From JAUMBM01 sp964441755 (lineage in GTDB: Bacteria > Bacteroidota > Bacteroidia > Chitinophagales > Saprospiraceae), in assembly GCA_964441755.1 (NCBI GenBank), contig CAYTVG010000049.1:1-6995 (forward strand): a DNA stretch of 6,995 nucleotides, given 5' to 3'. Shown piece by piece: positions 1-6,718 of the stretch; positions within the stretch are counted from its first letter, which is position 1, and each line of letters starts with the position of its first letter. Below the pieces are notes generated by a model. It ran no database searches. It was not told the DNA's origin and was given only the letters and a program-made list of their open reading frames with translations. The position numbers and the translations under genes are program-made.

Positions 1-2180
1 CGCCCGACAGTCCGCTGAGTGCAGACTTTGCGCCGGTGCTGGTGAGCCTTGCGGCTGACGGCCAACTGCTGGTGAGCCTTCGGGACACGAGCTGGCAGGG
101 CAGCCTGTCGGTGATGGCCAAGGCGGCAGACTGCGACTTTAGTGAAGAGCTGCAGGCGGACACCCAGATCGACTACTGCCGCGGTGTTGACACCGACGGT
201 GATGGCTACTGCGACTTTCTGGATCCCGATCCGCTGGATGCCTGCGTACCCGACCGGCTCAACAGCGCCTGTGACTTTGACGGTGACGGGGTGTATGCAG
301 ATGTGGATCCGGATGATGAGGATCCCTGTGTGCCGGGGATACGGCTAGCCGCACAGGCTGTGCAGCACCCAAGCTGTGCGGGTAGCACGGACGGCTCATT
401 TACGCTGGAGTTGTCGAGTGCCTACTGCAGCGGGGGCAGCTTTGATGTGCGGATGGTGGAAGCCGCCACAGGCGCTACAAGACTGCTGGGCAGCGGTGTG
501 ACGCTGCCGGCGAGCATAGCGGTGGCAGATGTGGGCGTAGGCAACTACGGTATAGAGCTGTCTATAGCAAGCGCGGGCGGCTGCAATGTGGCCACCAGCT
601 GCTACCCTGCGCTGACACCCGGCCTAGCGGTGCTCGTTAGTCAGGACGTAACGCCTCCCGTGCTGGTAGTGCGTGACGGCAGTCAGCAATTGCAGCAGCA
701 ACTGCAGCAGGCTTACAGCGCCGATGCCGATGACTGCGCAGCCAACCTAAGCTGGACGGTGGAAGTGCAGGACAACTGCAGTCTGCCGGGCTACCGGCCG
801 ACGCTGGCAGCGGTGCTGACGGCGGTGGGGGTATCCCCAGCCCCGGCGCTGAGCGTGACAGGCCCCGATGCGAATCAGCGCTACAGCCTGTCGATGCGCC
901 TGCCGGTGGGCAGCCACCGGCTGGAGCTGACGGGTACGGACACCGACGGCAATGAGACGGTTATTAGCTATACATTTGATATTATGGACAACACAGCCCC
1001 GGTGGCAGTATGCCGCGATGCAACGGTAGCCCTGGGGACAGACGGAACATTCACACTAACGGGAGAACTGCTGGACGGCGGCTCCACCGACAACTGCGGC
1101 ATTACGAGCCGGACAGTGGAAGGCGGCAGCCTGCTGAGCTGTGCGCAGGCCGGAGAAGAGGTGGTGCGCAGCCTGCGGGTGACGGACGCTGCGGGCAACA
1201 GCAGCAGCTGCGAAGCCGTCATCACGGTTGATGGCGGCAGCGGCCTGCCTGCCGGCTGGCAGGCAGTATCCGTGGGCGGCACTACGGGCAGTGTAGACTG
1301 GGGAGCCTGCAGCGATGAGCTGGTGATCAGTGCAGCGGGCACGCTGGGCGGCGGTAACGACGCCTACTACGGCGTACAGCGGCAGCTGTGCGGCGATGGC
1401 GAGCTGCGGGCGCGGATCGTAGGGCTTACCGGCAGCGGCTGGGGCGGCATACAGCTGCGGGAGACCAATGCGGTGCTGTCGAAAAAGGTGCTGCTGAAAA
1501 ACAACATGCTGCCCTTCATCCGGCGCGAGGTGAGAAGCCAGACGGGCGGGCAGCTGCAGTCACAGCAGCTTTTTTTACCCAACCAAAGCTGGCTGCGGCT
1601 GGTGCGCAGCGGCAATGATTTTATAGGCTACAGCTCGGCCGACGGTCAGAGCTGGCAGTCAATCTTCTTCTTTGCCATCCCGATGGGGCAGTGCATCGAG
1701 CTGGGGTTATTTGCAGAGAGTACGGGCAGCGAACAGGCGGTGGTGCGATTTACGGATGTGCAGGTGATTGGTTTGTCGGAAGGGAATGATGACAATCCTG
1801 CCTACCTGCACACGGAGGGCACCGGCAGCAGGCCTGCAGAAGACAGGCCTGCAGGGCTGCAGACAGCAGCGCAGCAGACAACACACCAGTCCGTCCTCAG
1901 ACCTGCATACGATGAAACCCTTGGCGGACAAAGAGCAGCAGAACAACCATCGGTAATTTCGATCTACCCCAATCCGGCACAGGAAGCGGTATACATCAGC
2001 GGTGGCGAAGGGCTGGAAGTGAGCTGGCACAACCTGCTGGGGCAGGTCGTGCGGCGCGACCTGCTGCGCAGCGGGCAGAGCCTGCTGGACGTATCGGCCA
2101 TGCCGCGGGGCGTATACTGGCTGCGGCTGCGGCGGCAGGGCAAGGAAGTAGCCTGCCGGCGGCTGTTGCTCGCGCACTAA
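1..2180 (+). CDS. Modular secreted/cell-surface protein with TSP3-like, HYR-like and lectin-like modules and T9SS type A sorting domain (5'-partial)
   Basis: The frame is open from the window edge (first full codon at base 3), so the GTG at 36 is probably internal and the true start lies upstream. Modules in order: an Asp-rich, Cys-containing calcium-binding segment like thrombospondin type 3 repeats (about 186-329, motif DTDGDGYCD); a Cys-containing region with an Ig-like/HYR character (about 648-986, PPVLVV and DNC motifs); a clearer HYR-type module (about 987-1232, from APVAVCRD through DNCGI to VTDAAGNSS); a beta-sandwich region resembling DUF1349/concanavalin-like domains (about 1245-1775); a low-complexity Q/T/A-rich linker; and a C-terminal T9SS type A domain (about 1947-2177: SIYPNPA, LLGQVV, MPRGVYWLRL). 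In Bacteroidota this tail directs export across the outer membrane and anchoring or release at the surface. Adhesion or polymer binding is inferred. No catalytic motif was recognised. It is markedly more GC- and CTG-rich than the gene to its right. The T9SS call is strong; the module boundaries are approximate. Confidence 0.88.
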   Translation, partial: PDSPLSADFAPVLVSLAADGQLLVSLRDTSWQGSLSVMAKAADCDFSEELQADTQIDYCRGVDTDGDGYCDFLDPDPLDACVPDRLNSACDFDGDGVYADVDPDDEDPCVPGIRLAAQAVQHPSCAGSTDGSFTLELSSAYCSGGSFDVRMVEAATGATRLLGSGVTLPASIAVADVGVGNYGIELSIASAGGCNVATSCYPALTPGLAVLVSQDVTPPVLVVRDGSQQLQQQLQQAYSADADDCAANLSWTVEVQDNCSLPGYRPTLAAVLTAVGVSPAPALSVTGPDANQRYSLSMRLPVGSHRLELTGTDTDGNETVISYTFDIMDNTAPVAVCRDATVALGTDGTFTLTGELLDGGSTDNCGITSRTVEGGSLLSCAQAGEEVVRSLRVTDAAGNSSSCEAVITVDGGSGLPAGWQAVSVGGTTGSVDWGACSDELVISAAGTLGGGNDAYYGVQRQLCGDGELRARIVGLTGSGWGGIQLRETNAVLSKKVLLKNNMLPFIRREVRSQTGGQLQSQQLFLPNQSWLRLVRSGNDFIGYSSADGQSWQSIFFFAIPMGQCIELGLFAESTGSEQAVVRFTDVQVIGLSEGNDDNPAYLHTEGTGSRPAEDRPAGLQTAAQQTTHQSVLRPAYDETLGGQRAAEQPSVISIYPNPAQEAVYISGGEGLEVSWHNLLGQVVRRDLLRSGQSLLDVSAMPRGVYWLRLRRQGKEVACRRLLLAH
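37..80 (+). repeat. 14-bp direct repeat, 30-bp period, inside the surface-protein gene
   Basis: The 14-mer TGCTGGTGAGCCTT occurs at 37-50 and again at 67-80, exactly 30 bp (10 codons) apart and in frame. It encodes VLVSL and then LLVSL, so this may be a short internal duplication or simply recurrent codon use in a beta-rich repeat. The sequence upstream of the window would show whether more copies exist. Confidence 0.5.
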
Positions 2181-2190
2181 GCTGGTTATC

Positions 2191-2234
2191 AAAAAACCGT
2201 CTTTGCCAGCCATGGCTGGCAAAGACGGTTTTTT
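2191..2234. terminator. Bidirectional intrinsic terminator shared by two convergent genes
   Basis: A perfect 20-bp inverted repeat (2191-2210 pairing with 2215-2234) surrounds a 4-base CATG loop, so the whole 44 bp is a palindrome. The core is GC-containing (CCGTCTTTGCCAGC), and the outer six pairs are A on the left and T on the right. Each strand's transcript would therefore end the hairpin in a run of U. It starts 11 bases after the TAA of the surface-protein gene, and its right end overlaps the stop codon of the opposing regulator gene by two bases. A Rho-independent terminator serving both directions is the natural reading. Confidence 0.9.
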
Positions 2235-5200
2235 AATTCGCAGCTGTTGGCAGTGATTTTAGCAAATCAGAAGGAAGCTTACCGAACCTGTTTTTGAATA
2301 TTCTGGAAAAATGCTGTGGAGAGGTGAGACCCACAGCGAAGCAAACCTCTGCCACAGTCGGAAAAGCCCTGGACTCGAGCAACTGTCGTGCCCTGACAAG
2401 TCGTGCCTCCGTGATATACTGGTTGGGCGTAAGACCGGTAAAACTCCGGACTTTGTAGTATATATTTCGCTCGGAGGTGTTCATTTTGTCCGCAAGATTA
2501 GCAATATTAAAATTGGAATGGCCAATGTTTTCGAGAATGATTAGATCAAGTGCAGACAACCATTGTTGATCAAAGGAGGGAGATACCTCCAGCGCTGTCG
2601 CTGGCGTATGTTGCTGTGAGGCTATGTCCTGTAAAAAGCGGGAAGCGTGTAATTTTTTACGGGCATCGTGGCGCGCCAGCAGGTTGCGCAGCCTGGCTTG
2701 AAGCTCTTCCTCGACAAACGGCTTGGTGAGATAATCATCAACGCCCAGTTGTAGCGCCTGCAGCCGGTCATCGGTGGCCATGCGGGCCGTCAGCAGGATG
2801 AAAGGCAGGCTGATATTGATTTCCTTACTTTTTTTGAGGAGTTGGAAACCATCGATTTGCGGCATCATAACGTCAGAAAGGACAAGATCAATCTCATGTG
2901 TGTTGAGGAGTTGCAAAGCGATTTGTCCATTGGCAGCCGTCAGTACGTGGTAATCATTTTGAAGGATGCTGTAGAGATAGTCCATCATGTCTGTATCATC
3001 TTCAACAAGCAGGAGTGTATGCCGATCGTTATCAGCTGTGTGCGATTGTCTTTGAGAAACGAAAGGGGAGTGCCCGCCATTTTCATGTGCAGCAGCCGGC
3101 ACAGGTTGATCCTGGATAATTTTCGGACAGAAGGAAACAGAAAAAGTACTACCCTTACCCGGACTACTCCGGACGGCCATGTCTGCACCAAACAGACGTG
3201 CATATTCTTTGCATAGGGAAAGTCCGATACCTGTACCTCCTCTAAGGCTGGCATCGGCTTGCCTTGTCTGAAAATAACGATCGAAAATAAACGGCAGATC
3301 TTCTGCCGGAATACCGCAGCCACTATCTGATACACCAATAGTGAGCAAGTTATCATTTAGCTGTGCGAACAAAACGATGGATCCCCCCTGAGGCGTAAAT
3401 TTGAGCGCGTTGCTAAGCAGATTGTTGAGGATCTTTTCCCATTTTGCAAGATCCATATGTATGCATAGATTTTCAGGGCACTGGTAGTCTGTGCGAAGGT
3501 CAATGCCTTGCTGTTCTGCGAAAGGAGCGAAAGCAGTGAGGATGCGTTTCAGGAAAGGCAGGAGCATGCCCGGTTTCTCGTCCAGCACTAATTTGTCAGA
3601 TTCCATTTTTGATAAATCCAGCAACTCATCGACCAGGTTGTAGAGCTTACGCGCGTTGCGCTGAATGGTAAGCAGGTAAGCAGATGTTTTGTCCGAACTG
3701 TTTTTGTTATTGATCAGGTGGTCAACCGGACCAAGGATAAGGGTCAGTGGCGTACGCAATTCGTGTGTGACATTGGTAAAGAAACGCGATTTCATTTCGT
3801 CAAGGGCTCTGAGATCACTGGCTTGCTGGGCGATGATTTCTTTGTCCTGCTCAATCTGGTAGGTACGGCTGTGTACTTCTTTCTCAAGCAGGAGATTGTT
3901 GCTGATTAACCGCCGGTTGCGCCAGTAACTAAAGGATACAACAATAGCGACTAGTAGACCGGCCGCCAGCAGGATGAAAGGAAGCCGCAGATAGTACGGC
4001 CGGACGACATTAATAGGAAGCCTAAAAACGGGAGATGCTACCGGATTACCTTGCATACTTAGCCGGGCAAGCAATTGCTGCTTGCCGTAGGCTAATTTGC
4101 TGAGTCGTATGTAGGGGGAACGTTGGCGTATCCACTGCTCGTGTAAACCCTCAATCTTCCATTCGTAATAATACTTCTTATTTTCTTCAAAAATCAGGGG
4201 AGAAAGCCGGACATTGACATAGGCATCGGATGGATAAATATCAATAGACGAAGTGGTTGCGGCATTTTGGGATCGTACAATAAGCTTACCCGATTGGATA
4301 TCGAAGGCGCTGGCTTCCACCAGCAACAAACGATGAGATTTATCAATGGCGGGAGAAATCTCGTGGGTGTAAAAAGCAGTAATGCCATTGATACCGCCGA
4401 AGAAGAGTTGGCCATCGCGATCCCGAAAATGAGACATCTGGTTGAACTCATCATCCGCCAGACCATCTCCTTTAAAAAAGGTATACACAGTTTTGCTGGC
4501 CGGGTGAAAACGCATAAGACCATAGTCACTGGGCATCCACAGATAGCCCATACTGTCCGGGTAGATGGCGTGGATATTGTCGTGAGAAAGCCCCTGATGG
4601 GTTGTGTATTGATTAATGGCGCCTGTTTTGGGATTCCAATATAGCAGGCCACCGCCTTGCGTTGACAGCCAAAATTCACCGGAAGGGGCTTCGTAGATGT
4701 AGGTAATGTATTGAAAGTGGATATCACCTGCCGGTTTTACTACTGTATTGATGATACGGCCACTCTTATCCAGCAACAATAACCCCTGTCTCGTACCGGC
4801 CCAAAGGCCGCTTGCATTTTCATGCAAAGCATACACCTGACCACCACTGAAAGCGCTGAGCATGGCCCTGTCGGCCTCAGCGCTTATGTAATGCAGCCCA
4901 TGGTTGGTGCCGATGAAAAGGGTAGAACCAGACTTGAGAAAACAATAGACCAGGGAAAAATGAGGTGTCGACATTGGATAATTTAATTGTCGCCCATCGG
5001 AAAACTGTCGGATAATAAATGAGTTGTGTGATCCAATCCAAAGACCTTTGTCATCTGCCAGCAGTGACAGGCCTTGACTGTTATTTGGAAAGAAAAAAGG
5101 ATTGATGGTGCCGGTCACAGGATTGATGCGCTTCGCACCCGCGTAAGTATTTACAACCAATTCGTCACCAAACCTGGCGATGCCCCGTGTGCTGTATACG

Positions 5201-6288
5201 GGTTTGGGTTCGCTCAGGTACCGTCGAAAGGGTAGCGGGTCTTTAAACTCCATGCGGATAAGGCTATTGGGATTTACACACCAAAGTGCCCCGGTTCGGT
5301 CGATGTAGTGGTTACCGGAAAAGGCTACTTCCGGGTATTCTCTGGTGAGATTGATGGCCTTGGGTTGTTGGGTAGTTCCCAGAAAAAGGGTGTCATTTTC
5401 CGCATACTTGTGAAGCCCGTATGCTAATAACCTTAGTTCATAAGATTGTAAACGCCTGTGTTGCCATGCTTGTTTGGGCGCTGTTTGCTGGTGCCATTGC
5501 GATACAGAACCGGAATTGACGGACAGCCTTATGTATTCGTCTATGTCGATGCCGTTCTTACCAAGAACCCCGGCCCAGAGGTTTAGATCGCGATCAATCC
5601 AGACAGAAGCGAAGGTTCGTGCCTGGCCGACATTGAATAAATCGCATTGCTGACCCTCAGCATCGATGCGTTTAATCATTCTGTTTTGACCTTCAACAGC
5701 CCAGAATCCTTCTTTGGCCGGAAGCCATTGATGGAAATCATCATTGTACTTCCTTTGTAAAACTTGCCGCCAGCGACCGTCGTATAGAAATCCTTGCTGA
5801 GTGGATCCAATCCACAGGCTGTCGCCAAGACTATAGGTGACAACCAATCCATGGTGGAGTGGGATGCGGATGGGTTGGGGCATTGAAAGATACTCATGCA
5901 GCGGCATCACTTCTCCTGTTGTGTACAAAAGTACATCAATGGTGCAAAAATTTGTTGCCTGTCTGATGATCCAAATGTTTCCGTGTAAGTCCTCGTTTAA
6001 GCCCACTATATAGGTAGCTTGATCTTTGGCACTTAGCCGGGCTGCCTGCCGGAACACCTGACCGTCGAAATTGTAGATGCTCAGGCCTGTATTCATCCAC
6101 ATCAGTCCGCGACTGTCATGCAGGAAAGCCTCGATCTTCCAGGAGGGCAGCCCGTCCTTGCTGTTCCACTGGTGGTAAACAACAGAAAAGGGAGGCTCTG
6201 TTGCTGTTGATTGTCCGAAGACCGTTAGATTCACCAGCAAGTAAGCAATACATGTGAATACCAGATAAAAAAATGCTTTGCAAGCCAT
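2233..6288 (-). CDS. Hybrid two-component system (HTCS) sensor kinase/response regulator with AraC-type DNA-binding domain
   Basis: This 1351-residue protein is intact and of usual HTCS length. Residues 1-26 look like a signal peptide or N-terminal anchor (hydrophobic stretch 6-24). Residues about 35-640 carry repeated two-component-regulator propeller blades (for example LWIGS 416-420, LWAGT 495-499, GYLWMPSDYG 581-590). A Y_Y_Y domain follows (about 690-760), then a transmembrane helix (about 768-788) and a coiled linker. The cytoplasmic part has HisKA with phospho-acceptor His842 (THELRTP), and HATPase_c with N box NNLLSNALKF (955-964), DSGCG (988-992) and GGTGIGLSL (1017-1025). The receiver has acidic residues 1096-1098, phospho-acceptor Asp1139, Thr1167 and Lys1189. 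An AraC-type helix-turn-helix occupies about 1255-1345. All key catalytic residues are present. Such proteins sense a periplasmic ligand, often an oligosaccharide, and activate nearby genes. The ligand here is unknown, and no polysaccharide-utilisation genes are in view. The ATG at 6288 is chosen because the signal peptide follows directly; no strong Shine-Dalgarno is seen, as is usual in this phylum. Confidence 0.96.
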   Translation of the reverse strand: MACKAFFYLVFTCIAYLLVNLTVFGQSTATEPPFSVVYHQWNSKDGLPSWKIEAFLHDSRGLMWMNTGLSIYNFDGQVFRQAARLSAKDQATYIVGLNEDLHGNIWIIRQATNFCTIDVLLYTTGEVMPLHEYLSMPQPIRIPLHHGLVVTYSLGDSLWIGSTQQGFLYDGRWRQVLQRKYNDDFHQWLPAKEGFWAVEGQNRMIKRIDAEGQQCDLFNVGQARTFASVWIDRDLNLWAGVLGKNGIDIDEYIRLSVNSGSVSQWHQQTAPKQAWQHRRLQSYELRLLAYGLHKYAENDTLFLGTTQQPKAINLTREYPEVAFSGNHYIDRTGALWCVNPNSLIRMEFKDPLPFRRYLSEPKPVYSTRGIARFGDELVVNTYAGAKRINPVTGTINPFFFPNNSQGLSLLADDKGLWIGSHNSFIIRQFSDGRQLNYPMSTPHFSLVYCFLKSGSTLFIGTNHGLHYISAEADRAMLSAFSGGQVYALHENASGLWAGTRQGLLLLDKSGRIINTVVKPAGDIHFQYITYIYEAPSGEFWLSTQGGGLLYWNPKTGAINQYTTHQGLSHDNIHAIYPDSMGYLWMPSDYGLMRFHPASKTVYTFFKGDGLADDEFNQMSHFRDRDGQLFFGGINGITAFYTHEISPAIDKSHRLLLVEASAFDIQSGKLIVRSQNAATTSSIDIYPSDAYVNVRLSPLIFEENKKYYYEWKIEGLHEQWIRQRSPYIRLSKLAYGKQQLLARLSMQGNPVASPVFRLPINVVRPYYLRLPFILLAAGLLVAIVVSFSYWRNRRLISNNLLLEKEVHSRTYQIEQDKEIIAQQASDLRALDEMKSRFFTNVTHELRTPLTLILGPVDHLINNKNSSDKTSAYLLTIQRNARKLYNLVDELLDLSKMESDKLVLDEKPGMLLPFLKRILTAFAPFAEQQGIDLRTDYQCPENLCIHMDLAKWEKILNNLLSNALKFTPQGGSIVLFAQLNDNLLTIGVSDSGCGIPAEDLPFIFDRYFQTRQADASLRGGTGIGLSLCKEYARLFGADMAVRSSPGKGSTFSVSFCPKIIQDQPVPAAAHENGGHSPFVSQRQSHTADNDRHTLLLVEDDTDMMDYLYSILQNDYHVLTAANGQIALQLLNTHEIDLVLSDVMMPQIDGFQLLKKSKEINISLPFILLTARMATDDRLQALQLGVDDYLTKPFVEEELQARLRNLLARHDARKKLHASRFLQDIASQQHTPATALEVSPSFDQQWLSALDLIILENIGHSNFNIANLADKMNTSERNIYYKVRSFTGLTPNQYITEARLVRARQLLESRAFPTVAEVCFAVGLTSPQHFSRIFKNRFGKLPSDLLKSLPTAAN

Positions 6289-6334
6289 GAGGACAATAGT
6301 TTGTCTTGTATTGGCAGTCCGGAGGGGACACCAG

Positions 6335-6342
6335 CAAATCTA
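6335..6342 (-). promoter_or_regulatory. Candidate Bacteroidota -7 promoter element for the HTCS gene
   Basis: Read on the minus strand this is TAGATTTG, a match to the Bacteroidota -7 consensus TAnnTTTG. It lies about 47 bases upstream of the regulator's ATG, which would leave a leader of roughly 40 bases. No good TTTG-like -33 element is seen at the expected distance, which fits a weak or activator-dependent promoter or a chance match. A second match, TACATTTG at 6419-6426 (minus), is an alternative or additional start. Confidence 0.35.
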
Positions 6343-6351
6343 TCAAAAGTC

Positions 6352-6513
6352 AGTGCAGTTTCAGGAGCCTGCCGTTGGCAGTAAGATACTGTATGGGTAC
6401 TGCACTTGACGATAATCACAAATGTACCTTTTTAGCAGGTTTTTGGATTCAGTGAGTCATTTTGACAGACTTGATACACGAATTTTGCAGTTACGGACAT
6501 ACTTTTTGCAGTT
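6352..6513. promoter_or_regulatory. Cluster of TGCAGT/ACTGCA hexamers upstream of the HTCS gene, possible operator sites
   Basis: The hexamer TGCAGT or its complement occurs four times in about 160 bp: 6354-6359, 6399-6404 (inverted), 6486-6491 and 6507-6512. The first pair is embedded in a longer perfect inverted repeat, AGTGCAGT at 6352-6359 and ACTGCACT at 6399-6406. The second pair is embedded in a 10-bp direct repeat, TTTTGCAGTT at 6483-6492 and 6504-6513, spaced 21 bp or two helical turns. Between the first pair lies a small hairpin, CAGTA-AGA-TACTG (6379-6391). Direct repeats two turns apart are typical of AraC-family binding sites, so autoregulation by the downstream HTCS is possible. 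The sites are seen in the sequence; the binding protein is a guess. Confidence 0.3.
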
Positions 6514-6718
6514 TATCTACGGTTGGCGGAAAACGCTCAATAAGTGAGTAGGGCTGTTGGTTCCTGAGATGGTCTTTTAGGGCTATTGATATGTGGTATA
6601 TAGACAGGTCTGTCAGTAATAAACGGGCATAGAGGTAAATCACTGGCAGTAGATGAATATTCAATGATAGTAAATATATTGTATGTCTTATTTGATTCTG
6701 TTTTTCAGTTGTAAAAGC
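6491..6718 (-). pseudogene. Probable 3' remnant of an unidentified gene, cut at its 5' side by the IS66-type element
   Basis: A minus-strand frame of 75 codons is open from 6718 down to a TAA at 6491-6493 and contains no ATG. The translation looks protein-like, with a hydrophobic Leu/Ile/Tyr-rich half followed by a charged tail (LRNQQPYSLIERFPPTVDKL, then QKVCP and the stop). An in-frame TAA (6719-6721) closes it upstream. If the IS begins at 6711, as its GTAA tip suggests, the first two to three codons belong to the IS and the rest would be the tail of a gene interrupted by insertion. The family was not recognised. The alternative is a chance open frame in AT-rich intergenic DNA, which is quite possible at this length. 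Confidence 0.28.

Noticed and set aside
968..1342. 124-codon minus-strand open frame
   Set aside because: It is antisense to the HYR-like module, with a low-complexity Ser/Pro/Thr-rich translation. The codon bias of the real gene explains the lack of stops.
1707..2222. 171-codon minus-strand open frame opposite the T9SS domain
   Set aside because: It lies wholly antisense to a confidently assigned conserved domain, spans the terminator palindrome, and its Pro/Gln/Ala-rich translation is what the GC-rich opposite strand would give by chance.
2842..3216. Plus-strand open frame opposite the receiver and HATPase domains of the HTCS
   Set aside because: The opposite strand encodes conserved catalytic motifs in frame. 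The translation here resembles no family and has no upstream signals.
4194..4727. 177-codon minus-strand open frame in another register inside the HTCS gene
   Set aside because: It overlaps the propeller and Y_Y_Y coding sequence on the same strand in a different frame. No frameshift is needed, since the HTCS frame is continuous and intact.
6116..6419. Two short minus-strand frames overlapping the HTCS start, considered as an upstream leader peptide or alternative start
   Set aside because: They are out of frame with the regulator, lack recognisable signals, and the HTCS start is already explained by its signal peptide.
6603..6614. Short inverted repeat GACAG-GT-CTGTC as a possible operator
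   Set aside because: The arms are only 5 bp, and it lies inside the possible gene remnant, not close to a start. It is too weak to call.
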